Assembly (NCBI GenBank): GCA_947497945.1
Contig: CANMIP010000005.1
Coordinates: forward strand, 157,844-221,843
Direction: 5' to 3'
Length of the DNA stretch: 64,000 nt
Source of the DNA: an uncultured Tropicimonas sp.
GTDB taxonomy: Bacteria; Pseudomonadota; Alphaproteobacteria; Rhodobacterales; Rhodobacteraceae
Position numbers and translations under genes: made by a program. Below the pieces are notes generated by a model. The model was not told the origin of the DNA. It worked only from the letters and a program-made list of their open reading frames with translations, and did no database searches. Below, piece after piece: positions 56,884-64,000 of this stretch. Position 1 is the stretch's first letter; every line of letters starts with the position of its first letter.

Positions 56884-57638
56884 CCCGCAAGATCGACCTG
56901 AACGCAGATATGGGGGAGGGCTTCGGACGTTGGAGCATTGGCGATGATGCCGCCCTGCTGGAGCATATCACCTCGGCCAATGTCGCCTGCGGCTTGCATG
57001 CGGGCGATCCCGACGTGATGGCGAAGACGATGACCGCCGCGTTGGAGAGGGGCGCCAATATCGGCGCGCATCCGGGCTTCCCCGATCTTCAGGGGTTCGG
57101 TCGCCGCCGGATGAAGCTTCCGGAGACCTCTCTTCGCAACATGATCCGCTACCAACTCGGGGCTGCAGATGCGATGGCGCGCGCGGCGGGCGGACGGCTG
57201 CGGCATTTCAAGCTCCATGGTGCGCTCTCCAACATGGCTTCGGAGGACATCGCGCTGGCACGAACCTGCTATGAAACAGCGCTCGATTTCGATCCCGATC
57301 TCGTGATCCTGGTCCTGCCGCTCACAGCCATGGATGAGGCGATCCGGGATCTCGGTGGCAACTGGGCGGGCGAGATCTTCGCCGATCGCGCCTATAACGA
57401 GGATGCGACGCTCGTGGACCGCTCCTTGCCGGGCGCCATGGTCCATGACTGCATCGACGCTGCCGCAAACATGGCCGCGATGGTCCGCGAGCAGGCCATT
57501 ATCTGCGCGTCCGGGAAACGCCTGCCGTGCCGCGTGGATACGATCTGTGTTCACGGGGACACCCCGGAAAGCCTGGAGATTGCGGCTGCTGTCCGCGCAC
57601 GTCTTCAAGCGGAGGGCAACGAGGTTTGTCCGCTCTAG
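56880..57638 (+). CDS. pxpA: 5-oxoprolinase subunit PxpA (LamB/YcsF family)
   Basis: A 252-residue catalytic-type subunit of 5-oxoprolinase. The LamB/YcsF opening KIDLNADMGEGFGRWSIGDD and the SANVACGLHAGDPDVMAKT motif place it confidently. RLRHFKLHGALSN and DTICVHGDTPESL complete the fold. It is last in the pxpBCA unit, and no clear terminator was recognised after it. Confidence 0.96.
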   Translation: MTRKIDLNADMGEGFGRWSIGDDAALLEHITSANVACGLHAGDPDVMAKTMTAALERGANIGAHPGFPDLQGFGRRRMKLPETSLRNMIRYQLGAADAMARAAGGRLRHFKLHGALSNMASEDIALARTCYETALDFDPDLVILVLPLTAMDEAIRDLGGNWAGEIFADRAYNEDATLVDRSLPGAMVHDCIDAAANMAAMVREQAIICASGKRLPCRVDTICVHGDTPESLEIAAAVRARLQAEGNEVCPL

Positions 57639-57818
57639 CGCTGACTTGCTCAGGTTCGCCGGCACTCGCGTTGCGGTGCCCGGGGGCCGGAAACGGGGGG
57701 GTCTGAAGCCTGTTTGCATCCGAGCTGACCGGACTGCATCGGCAAACGGAAGGGCGCGGGGGAGTCCGCTGAAGGAGGAAGAGCGGCGATCAGCCTGGGA
57801 AGCCGCGTTCGCGGCAAC

Positions 57819-58769
57819 TCACTTGGCAGCAGGCATTCGTATATCGATGCCATACTCGTCGAACAGTCTCTCATTCGATAATTCGAACCTTTTGCAGACC
57901 TCATCTTCGATCGATTTGGCCGCTGAAATCGACCTGCGTCCTGTAAGACGCTGTATCGCCCCGGCCAAAGGAAGCGATATTTTCTTTGCCGCACGGTTTA
58001 ACTTGCTTGGGGTTCCATCTCTGTTCCAGGGGGGGAATGCCCGGTTTGCCAGGCGAAAGGCATTTGCGTCCATCAAGGACAAGCCGAGATTTTGTGAGCG
58101 GCTTGCATAGCTCATGCTTTCCGCGATGAAGTCAAGTTCCGCCGCCTCGAGGAAATCCCGTCTGATATCCCGGCGTTCTTTCCGGATGGCGTCATAATTT
58201 CGGAAGGAGACCTTGTCTTTTCCGACGGCATTCGTCCAGCGACTGGCCAGGTCATGCAGGTCGTAATACTCCGCCATTTCCGTGTTCGAGAGAAGGTATT
58301 CCTCAAAGGTCTCCGTCCTCCAGGCTCGTACGGCGGTGGAATACTTGGAACGACAAAGCGCAAGCTGGTTTCGGAAATAGCAGACGATCAGAATGTCGGA
58401 GAACACGTCCCTTGCGAAATCCACGAAGCGATCAATTTCGTCTGGACGGGTCAGCCGGCTGTGGAAATGCTCCGATGTCAGGATGGCCGTGTGTCGCGCA
58501 CCGCTTTGTGCACAAACTTCCGCTCTGAAATCCGCAAGCAACCTGTCCCGTATCTCGTTGCGCCTTTCCAGATCCTTGATGCCTTGTGTCGTGTAATACT
58601 CGTCAATTTCGTCTTGAAAGCAATGAACAAGGCTCCTGTTGTTCGGAGTCGAGAGGGAACTGCTCAGGAAAAATCCGTTATCCCCAAGGGCCACCTTGTT
58701 TTCGTAGAGCCAATTCTGAATGGTCGTGCTGCCGGTTTTTTCGGTGCCAATGTGAAGGATCAACTTCAT
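57819..58769 (-). CDS. Sulfotransferase-like protein
   Basis: A 316-residue protein with a PAPS-binding-like loop, LHIGTEKTGSTTIQNWL, at its start, and TEHFHSRL and IVCYFRNQLALCRSKYSTA (the 3'-phosphate-binding-like R and S) in the middle. No signal peptide is visible. It would sulfate a sugar, glycan or other acceptor; the acceptor is unknown. The coding sequence looks more AT-rich than the surroundings, by eye, and it is isolated between the pxp genes and a remnant-rich region, so recent acquisition is possible. Confidence 0.82.
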   Translation of the reverse strand: MKLILHIGTEKTGSTTIQNWLYENKVALGDNGFFLSSSLSTPNNRSLVHCFQDEIDEYYTTQGIKDLERRNEIRDRLLADFRAEVCAQSGARHTAILTSEHFHSRLTRPDEIDRFVDFARDVFSDILIVCYFRNQLALCRSKYSTAVRAWRTETFEEYLLSNTEMAEYYDLHDLASRWTNAVGKDKVSFRNYDAIRKERRDIRRDFLEAAELDFIAESMSYASRSQNLGLSLMDANAFRLANRAFPPWNRDGTPSKLNRAAKKISLPLAGAIQRLTGRRSISAAKSIEDEVCKRFELSNERLFDEYGIDIRMPAAK

Positions 58770-59197
58770 TTTTCACTCTTTCTTTTGCGCGTCCATTCAA
58801 AGCGGATCTTTGGGCTGTGAATGGGGATCCCGAAGGGCTATCGCTGTCGATCAGATCCGCACAAAACCACTCCTGATAGTCCAAAGGTTCATTTGCTCGA
58901 GTGAGCGAAATACGGATGTTTGCGGAAACTTGCATAGCCGCGAGCCTCCGATTCCGCCAGCGGGTTATTTGCCGTGGCGACGGGCAAGATGCTACCTGCC
59001 CGTGGTCAGGCTCCGAGCCCCGGAAGTTGGGCCTGACGAGCCTATCGTCCGGCCAGTTCACGGTCTTCCCGGATGCCTGTTCGCGACGGTCCAATCAGAT
59101 GTGCTAACCCATCGAAATTCGGTCGCGAGCCCCCGCGCGAGGTTGGCGCGAAAGATCCTGTCCAACTGGCGCGGAGGCTGCTTTCCGGGGGCCGGAG
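58770..59197. other. Gene-free interval in the accessory region
   Basis: About 428 bp between the sulfotransferase gene start and the remnant downstream. No open frame with protein character was seen on either strand. The first 60 bp must contain the sulfotransferase promoter (minus strand); nothing else was recognised. Confidence 0.45.
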
Positions 59198-59470
59198 CTA
59201 GTCCTCTATCCGCAAAACGACCAGCGTGTCCCCAGGGGCCACCGGGTCCTGCAGCGGGAGGCCCGCACGGGATACGCCGCTATAGGACACTTTCTGGATC
59301 TCGATGGTCGGATCGGCGTCGACCCGCAGCTCGCTCGGCCCAACCCGGTAGCTGCGCACCACCGCCGCGGCCCGGGTCAATGCCGGCAACTGCGACTTGT
59401 ACACCCGCATGTCGACCCGCAGCCTCTCGAGTTCTTCGGTCGCATCCACGAGTTCCCATCGACCGGCGGG
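59198..59470 (-). pseudogene. Possible polysaccharide-export (OPX) gene remnant
   Basis: About 90 C-terminal residues in one frame, ELERLRVDMRVYKSQLPALT onwards, ending DPVAPGDTLVVLRIED. The ending resembles the C-terminus of long ExoF/Wza-like outer-membrane export proteins, whose last line usually has a PGD-T-V motif. No N-terminal part is present: the frame runs into the 3' end of the LuxR gene. I regard this as a remnant; it could be chance coding. Confidence 0.4.
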
Positions 59471-59477
59471 TACGTCG

Positions 59478-59894
59478 TCAGGCCGCGATAAGGCCCGCTT
59501 GGATGCCGCGAATGGCCGCCACCGTTCTGTCAGTCGTGTGAAGCCGGTCGAAGATCCTTCGCAGATGGGTGTCCACAGTGTGCGGAGAAATTTCAAGGAT
59601 GCTGGCGATGACTGAGTTCGACTTGCCGAGTGCAACCCATGACAGGATTTCTTTTTGTCGTTGGCTCAGGTCATCCGAAGACTCGGGCGATTGTTCGGGC
59701 GCGGACAAGGCTTCTGATGCGGCGGCAAGGGCGGTAGCATTTCTCTGCACCAGCTTCCGATCCAAAGTGACTGGGTGAGTTGCCGAGACGGGACGTCTCG
59801 TCAGATTATTCCGATTGTCGCCGATCCCTATTGCTTCCAAAGCCGCGCTCAATTCGGCGGGTTCCACTTGTAAATCGTCTGGTTTTTGTTTCAT
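59478..59894 (-). CDS. Small LuxR-type (GerE) helix-turn-helix regulator
   Basis: A 138-residue protein whose last 65 residues form a LuxR/GerE helix-turn-helix: LSQRQKEILSWVALGKSNSVIASILEISPHTVDTHLRRIFDRLHTTDRTVAAI. The N-terminal 70 residues have no autoinducer or receiver domain, so the sensing input, if any, is unknown. The ATG MKQKPDDLQ was chosen because it gives a compact protein; a longer frame would overlap the divergent DUF3489 gene. It is divergent from that gene, 37 bp between starts. Confidence 0.75.
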   Translation of the reverse strand: MKQKPDDLQVEPAELSAALEAIGIGDNRNNLTRRPVSATHPVTLDRKLVQRNATALAAASEALSAPEQSPESSDDLSQRQKEILSWVALGKSNSVIASILEISPHTVDTHLRRIFDRLHTTDRTVAAIRGIQAGLIAA

Positions 59895-59931
59895 TTTCTC
59901 ACCCGGCTTGATCGATTGCGGGGAGGTCGCA

Positions 59932-60426
59932 TTGGCCGCCGCGCGCGCGGATGCGTTGGCCATGCCGCTGCCGAAGGGTCTGTACGGTGCTGCTGCAAAG
60001 AAGGCGGTGGGCAGGATGATCGACCTCGGACTTCTCGAGGAGGTTGATGCGAACATCACGCGGGGCGAGCCGCTCTGGCGCGAGACCGGTGATGGTCACG
60101 GCACGACGCTGATAGCGACCGAAGCCGGCCTGGTGGCGATAGGGTTATCGCTGGCTGAGATCCGCAGCCGGCTGGACCGACGGAACCCCAAGCCGACCGA
60201 GCCTACACCCAGCGCGCCACGCGCCGGAACCAAGCAGGCCCGGTTGATCGAGATGCTCCCGGATCCCGACGGGGCCACCACCGTCGAGATCTCTGAGGCG
60301 ACAGGCTGGCAGGCGCATACGGTCCGGGGCACGATCTCGGGCACGCTGCGCAAGAAGCTCGGGCTGACGGTGATTTGTGAGCGGACTGCCGATCGTGGCC
60401 GCGTCTACAGGTTGCAAACCGGCTGA
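59932..60426 (+). CDS. DUF3489-domain protein
   Basis: About 164 residues. The DUF3489 signature is at the C-terminal half: TKQARLIEMLPDPDGATTVEISEATGWQAHTVRGTISGTLRKKLGL, a winged-helix-like domain expected to bind DNA or to act with another regulator. The N-terminal half, MPLPKGLYGAAAKKAVGRMIDLGLLEE, also fits the family. The start is a TTG with ggggagg 5 nt upstream; another TTG lies 8 codons upstream. Function is not known. The divergent LuxR-like gene shares its promoter region. Confidence 0.75.
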   Translation: MAAARADALAMPLPKGLYGAAAKKAVGRMIDLGLLEEVDANITRGEPLWRETGDGHGTTLIATEAGLVAIGLSLAEIRSRLDRRNPKPTEPTPSAPRAGTKQARLIEMLPDPDGATTVEISEATGWQAHTVRGTISGTLRKKLGLTVICERTADRGRVYRLQTG

Positions 60427-60505
60427 CAAACGAGCCCGGAAAACCTGTCTCCCGCCGTCTGCCAGGCCGGCGGGAGTTTGCCGGCATTGCGGCGACGGCA
60501 GCGGC

Positions 60506-61120
60506 TCATTCCTGTCGGGCCAGGACACACTCAAACGTGCTGCCATCCGGGTCCGGCTCACGATAGGTTGCAGCCTCGCCCTTGATCCAGATGGATCGGC
60601 CGAAGCTCCCCTCGTATTTCGAGCCGGATCCTGTTGGCGCCAGAGAGCCCGTATCGATCGTGTCGCCGCGCTCGAAACGGACGCTCGGCAGCTCGGTGTC
60701 GAAAAAGTATGTGACAACCTCGTTCGCGGGATTGCCGCCGCAGGCCCAGAACGCGATGCCCGTGGGGTCCTCCAGCAGCCACTCGGCGACCAGTTCGCCT
60801 TCACGCCGCAGATAGGAAAACCGGACGCAATCGCGGAGGTCTTCGGATTTCCAGCACTCATCCCGCCCCTTGATCCAGCCACGCTGGTAGGCGCGAAGGG
60901 TGTCTTCGGCTTCCTTTGCGCCCGCATCCAGTCCCCGGACAGCGTCCAGTGCATCGGCGTAGCGTTCCGCGACACGCCGGTCGAGCGCGGCCAGATCGGC
61001 ATCCGTGCAGATCAGCTCTTCAGCCGAGCTCTCTGCCCGGGAGCAATCGAATGACGGGCTTTCCTGGCCCAGCGCCGGAGCGGCCATCAGAATTCCGAGG
61101 AGTGTGAGCGCGCGAACCAT
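60506..61120 (-). CDS. Periplasmic LprI (DUF1311) - MliC lysozyme-inhibitor fusion
   Basis: A 204-residue exported protein with signal peptide MVRALTLLGILMAAPALGQ. About residues 24-115 form an LprI/DUF1311 domain with conserved cysteines (FDCSRAESSAEELICTDADLAALDRRV, GWIKGRDECW, LRDCVRFSYLRR). About residues 125-203 form an MliC-like domain (FWACGGNPANEVVTYFFD, GSGSKYEGSFGRSIWIKG, FECV) that in relatives inhibits c-type lysozyme. It likely protects the cell wall from host or predator lysozyme. Confidence 0.82.
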   Translation of the reverse strand: MVRALTLLGILMAAPALGQESPSFDCSRAESSAEELICTDADLAALDRRVAERYADALDAVRGLDAGAKEAEDTLRAYQRGWIKGRDECWKSEDLRDCVRFSYLRREGELVAEWLLEDPTGIAFWACGGNPANEVVTYFFDTELPSVRFERGDTIDTGSLAPTGSGSKYEGSFGRSIWIKGEAATYREPDPDGSTFECVLARQE

Positions 61121-61276
61121 GTTTGGTGCCCTTGTGATTCAAACCTGTTGCAAGCATTGAAGGAGACCGAACCCGCTAACGCAAGCCTGTCCGGCGCATG
61201 TGCCGATGCCTGATCGGGTGTTGCGTCCTGCTCTGGCCAACCTGGACATAGCGACATCACGGAGGGGAATCCTGCA

Positions 61277-61813
61277 ATGAGTGAGGCTCCGGAAGTCATC
61301 GACGATCTTCGCTTCGACCCGCCACTGGCGGTCACCGGAAACGGCTGGGCACTGGTCTCGGACCAGGTGATGGGGGGCGTCTCGTCGGGAACGATGTCCC
61401 GCGAGGACGTTGCCGGTCGCAAGGCCATTCGCATGCAGGGCGGGGTCAGCCTCGAGAACGATGGTGGATTCCTGCAGGTCGCCCTCGATCTCGCTCAGGC
61501 CGGCGGCGAGGCGGACGCTCGACGGTGGACCGGGATCCGACTCGACGTGCTTGGAAATGACCAGATCTACAATCTGCATCTTCGCACCTCTGACATTCGG
61601 CGCCCATGGGAATCCTACCGGCAGAGCTTCCGCGCATCGCCGGCCTGGACAACGGTGTTCCTGCCCTTTTCCGGGTTCGCGCCGCATCGGACGGACCGGC
61701 CGTTGAACCTGTCATGTCTCCGCCGCATCGGGATTGTCGCCATCGGGCGTGTGTTCGAAGCTGATATCGCGGTCGCCGACATCCGATTCTATGCCTCGCA
61801 AGAGGCGAGCTGA
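61277..61813 (+). CDS. CIA30-family protein
   Basis: A 178-residue protein of the complex-I-intermediate-associated-protein-30 family, a galactose-binding-like beta-sandwich. Key blocks are WALVSDQVMGGVSSGTM, GVSLENDGGFLQVALDL and YRQSFRASPAWTTVFLPFSGFAPHR. The bacterial role is not established. It is followed by the IS-relic zone. Confidence 0.9.
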   Translation: MSEAPEVIDDLRFDPPLAVTGNGWALVSDQVMGGVSSGTMSREDVAGRKAIRMQGGVSLENDGGFLQVALDLAQAGGEADARRWTGIRLDVLGNDQIYNLHLRTSDIRRPWESYRQSFRASPAWTTVFLPFSGFAPHRTDRPLNLSCLRRIGIVAIGRVFEADIAVADIRFYASQEAS

Positions 61814-61862
61814 CACAACGGCGGATGCTTCATCTCAAGGTGGGACGAATTCCGGGTGACAA

Positions 61863-62035
61863 GGTGGATTCCCGGGGTGGATTCCGACAGGTGGATTCCA
61901 CCAGCTGGAGTCCGCAGGTGGATTTTACAGTTTTGGTCAAGAATCCACCCCGGGCAGTCGCCTTTATAGCGTAACCGTTTGTAAATGAAATAATTTTTAG
62001 AAGGTATTTGCGAAGGTGGATTCCGGGTGGATTCC
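61863..62035. repeat. Clustered ggtggattcc repeats
   Basis: The motif ggtggattcc begins at 61863, 61876 and 61890, in degenerate form at 61904 and 61917, and again at 62015 and 62026. Spacing in the first cluster is a regular 13-14 nt. A 13-bp inverted copy (ccggggtggattc, 61872-61884; reverse complement at 61941-61953) separates the groups. An AT-rich stretch lies at 61964-62010. The pattern resembles the multi-repeat ends of IS21-type elements or another transposon end. Confidence 0.6.
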
Positions 62036-62080
62036 CCGGTGAAGTCCAGTGTCGCTGGCGGTCTTCTGCGCCCAGACTGG

Positions 62081-62127
62081 CCGACTTTTGCTCCGCCCCG
62101 TGGTCGGATTTTGCTCCGCCGTTGACA
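62081..62127 (-). repeat. IS21-like terminal region (remnant)
   Basis: Two copies of a 17-bp unit (ccgacttttgctccgcc and tcggattttgctccgcc) spaced 23 bp apart, ending exactly at ttgaca. Read on the minus strand the end is tgtcaacggcggagcaaaat, in the style of IS21-family ends with repeated binding sites. No istA or istB gene is present, so it is a terminus only. It abuts the truncated IS1182-like transposase. Confidence 0.55.
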
Positions 62128-63061
62128 GACAGGCCAGTATCTCGTGGCCGCTGAAGTACCCCTTGTCGGCAATGACATCCATCTTATCCCGGCCGAGTAC
62201 GGCCTTTGCCGCCTTGGCCATTGGAGCCAACTGGTTGCGGTCGTGCCGTTCATTGGTGACATCGTGGGTGATGATCAGGTGGGTTTCAGCGTCCACGGCT
62301 GCCTGGACGTTGTAGCCCACCAAACCACTCCGCCTCGCGCTGGTCGCCATGGCGCGGGAATCCGGATCGGTGAGCGATATCTGCCCGTCCGGCGCCGCCT
62401 CCACTGCCCGGCTCAAAGCCTGCAGGCGCTGGATCTCCTGCCGGATGCGACCATACCGCCGACCGAGGTTGGATACCTTTTCCGCCCGAACCTCACCTTC
62501 ATCCTGACGATCGATCCGAACCATCTCGTCGATATAACGCTCGATGCTCGCTTCGAGATGCGCGATCCGGCTGGCGATCTTGCCCCTGGTGAAGTTGCGG
62601 TCACGGCTGTTCACCGCCTTCAACTTGCTGCCGTCGATGGCAACGCAGTCTCCGTTCAGAACTCCGATCCGGCGACACAACTCGACGAACTGCGCACAGG
62701 TACGTCGTATCGCAGAACCATTCGTGCGCCGGAAATCGGCAATGGTCTTGTGATCGGGCACCAGGCGACCGGTCAGCCACATCAGCTCAACATTCCGCCC
62801 GGCCTCCCGTTCCAGGCGGCGACTGGACGGGATGCGGTTCAGGTAGCCATAGATGAAGAGCTTCAGCAGAACCGAGGGATGATAACCCGGGCGGCCCGTC
62901 CGCGCCGGCGATGAACGCTCGAAACCAAGGCCCGAGAGATCAAGTTCATCAACGAAAAGATCAACGACCCGAACAAGGTCATCCTCGCTAATCCAGTCAT
63001 CAAGCCGACCCGGAAACAGCACCGTCTGGCCCCGGTCGATCCCCTCGATGAAACCTGACAT
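62128..63061 (-). pseudogene. IS1182-family transposase, C-terminally truncated
   Basis: About 311 residues remain of a protein normally near 450-480. Present are the N-terminal helix-turn-helix-like region (MSGFIEGIDRGQTVLFPGRL), the DDE-domain start with VAIDGSKLKAVNSRDRNF (first Asp) and VGYNVQAAVDAETHLIITHDVTNERHDRNQL, and DVIADKGYFSGHEI (second Asp region). The catalytic Glu region and the C-terminus are missing. After CLS the frame continues into unrelated IS21-like sequence to 61997, so the gene is inactive. Confidence 0.85.
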
Positions 63062-63120
63062 GAAAATCCTCCCGCCTGCGCAAAAAGGATATCATGCCGC
63101 CGAGTTTTCACACAGCCTCG
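62128..63120 (-). mobile_element. Truncated IS1182-like insertion sequence
   Basis: The transposase plus one intact end: gagttttcacacagcctc at 63102-63119, an IS-like terminal inverted repeat (on the minus strand gaggctgtgtgaaaactc). The other end is missing because the element is cut at about 62127, where the IS21-like sequence begins. No target duplication can be checked. Confidence 0.7.
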
Positions 63121-63202
63121 GCCCAAAGCGAACTCCAAATGTCCGGAATTCGAACGTCTGAATGGAGATAGGGCAGTCTCTGATAGTATTTTCATTCCTA
63201 TC

Positions 63203-63221
63203 CTCCCCAACGAGTGGGGAG
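63203..63221 (-). terminator. Possible terminator of the LysR remnant
   Basis: A perfect 7-bp stem ctcccca / tggggag with a 5-nt loop lies between the IS1182 end and the LysR remnant stop. No T-run follows on the minus strand, so it is weakly supported. Nothing else was recognised in 63121-63278. Confidence 0.35.
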
Positions 63222-63278
63222 AAGTGAAAAAACCTGGTGATCTCTGATGCAATTGATGCATGTGGACGGTGCCAACCA

Positions 63279-63937
63279 CTACAGCTCCCGATCGATGCCA
63301 TTCTGAACTTCCCGGAGCAGCGCGGCAACGACCTTGAATTCCAGGGTTGCCCGCCGCAGGAAACCACCTGCTGGCATCAGTGCGATCTCGGGGGACGTTT
63401 TGTGAAGTGCAATCCCCGAGACAGGGAGGGCCGGCGCAAGATCAATGGGAACCATCATGGCAGCGTCGCTTCCGGCAACAATTTGCAGGCCGGTTGTGAA
63501 GGAACTGGTCAGAAGCGGGTAGTTTGGTATTGGAATGCCCGCTCTCTTGAAGAACCCGTTGAGCAGGCCAGCGTCTTCCGCCCGTTTTCCGTAGATGACC
63601 CAATCAAGGCTCGAGAGCGTCGTTGCGCCCAAGGATACGCGATCCGAAAGCGGATGACCGTTCCGGAGAGCGACGCCCTGTTCCACCTCGGTCATCGGAA
63701 CGAAATGGAGCTGGTCCTCCAGCGCGTGTGCTTCATGTGCGCCGAAAACGATATCGAGTTGAAAGCTGCTCAGGTCCGCCATCGAGTCGCGGTAGAGACC
63801 TGCCACAAATTCAATGCGGGTGTCGGGGAATTCCTTCCGGATCTTCAGCAATGGTCCGCATAAGTAACGTATTTGGAAAAGCGGGCCTGCCCCGATTCGC
63901 AACACCTCCATGCGGCGCTCTTGTGGAGTGCCCCATC
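63279..63937 (-). pseudogene. LysR-type regulator fragment lacking its DNA-binding domain
   Basis: About 220 residues of the LysR substrate-binding domain: RRMEVLRIGAGPLFQIRYLCGPLLKIRKEFPDTRIEFV, HPLSDRVSLGATTLSSLDWVIYG, LTSSFTTGLQIVAGSDAAMMVPIDLAPAL. The helix-turn-helix N-terminus (about 80 residues) is missing; upstream the frame is joined to an IS3-like end at 63938, whose bases supply the apparent start. It is therefore disrupted by IS insertion. Confidence 0.8.
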
Positions 63938-64000
63938 TGAACTGGTCCACCGTTATATTTAGGAAACGGAGGACAAGAGATGGCGAACAAGCGACACAAG
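63938..64000 (+). mobile_element. IS3-family element, left end (cut by the window edge)
   Basis: A terminal inverted repeat begins at about 63938 (tgaactggtccacc), the usual style of IS3 ends, followed by a short leader with ribosome site ggagg and the transposase orfA start. The rest lies outside the window. Confidence 0.65.
63980..64000 (+). CDS. IS3-family transposase orfA (first codons only)
   Basis: Only ATG plus six codons remain (MANKRHK), matching the usual N-terminus of IS3 orfA proteins, MANKRHKPEEIV-type. ggagg precedes the ATG by 7-8 nt. The helix-turn-helix is beyond the window. Confidence 0.65.

Noticed and set aside
61863..62035. CRISPR array
   Set aside because: Units are only 10 bp and spacing of 13-14 bp leaves no room for spacers; no cas gene in the window.
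63237..63863. Plus-strand open frame opposite the LysR fragment
   Set aside because: The minus-strand translation is a clear LysR effector domain; this frame is its shadow.

Overview
The window is about 64 kb of high-GC DNA whose gene content and local gene orders suggest an alphaproteobacterium, most likely of the Rhodobacteraceae/Roseobacter group. The indicators are secA-parvulin-argJ-mutT and dnaK-dnaJ neighbourhoods, an RTX protein ending in a Hint domain, a free-standing MnmD, TRAP transporters and a CIA30 protein. This placement is inferred from protein character only; no rRNA or tRNA gene was recognised.

Region 1 (0-12.4 kb): the C-terminal half of a GlxA-type AraC regulator, a giant RTX/Hint secreted protein (minus strand), an aldo/keto reductase, a divergent FAD oxidoreductase/mnmD pair that resembles a split MnmC, an EamA transporter, a soluble lytic transglycosylase and dapA. 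Region 2 (12.4-25.3 kb): an unknown membrane protein, smpB, sseA and a GNAT gene, an aromatic/aspartate aminotransferase, a rhodanese, the nitrogen-sensing pair glnK-amtB, a class A penicillin-binding protein, and an overlapping mlaA-mlaC pair for outer-membrane lipid transport.

Region 3 (25.4-39.1 kb): a type I secretion ABC transporter and its HlyD adaptor (a plausible exporter for the RTX protein about 20 kb away, although no TolC is present), followed by ridA, a glycerophosphodiesterase, a FemAB-like acyltransferase and phhB. Then come a ferredoxin-reductase-like flavoprotein, rsmD, an orphan TRAP binding protein, map, a small cytochrome c, and a PhoX-like gene paired with a protein carrying two CxxCH motifs. 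Region 4 (39.1-52.1 kb) is mostly housekeeping: alkB, dnaK-dnaJ, radC, a phosphate-binding-protein/OmpA fusion, secA, a parvulin, argJ, mutT and a MarR-like regulator.

Region 5 (52.1-57.6 kb) is a TRAP transporter operon (dctP-dctQ-dctM) divergent from pxpB-pxpC-pxpA (5-oxoprolinase). It looks like an uptake-and-hydrolysis unit for pyroglutamate or a related lactam or organic acid. Region 6 (57.6-64 kb) is an accessory zone. It holds a sulfotransferase-like gene that looks AT-richer, a small LuxR-type regulator beside what may be a polysaccharide-export gene remnant, a DUF3489 gene, a LprI-MliC lysozyme-inhibitor fusion and a CIA30 protein. It ends in an insertion-sequence graveyard: short direct repeats, an IS21-like terminus abutting a broken IS1182-type transposase, a LysR gene without its DNA-binding domain, and the start of an IS3-family element at the window edge.

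The best candidates for something unusual are a VHL-beta-like domain embedded in the RTX/Hint protein, the PhoX-like/di-CxxCH operon, the TRAP-pxp unit with an intercistronic hairpin, an orphan terminator upstream of glnK, and the layered IS relics.
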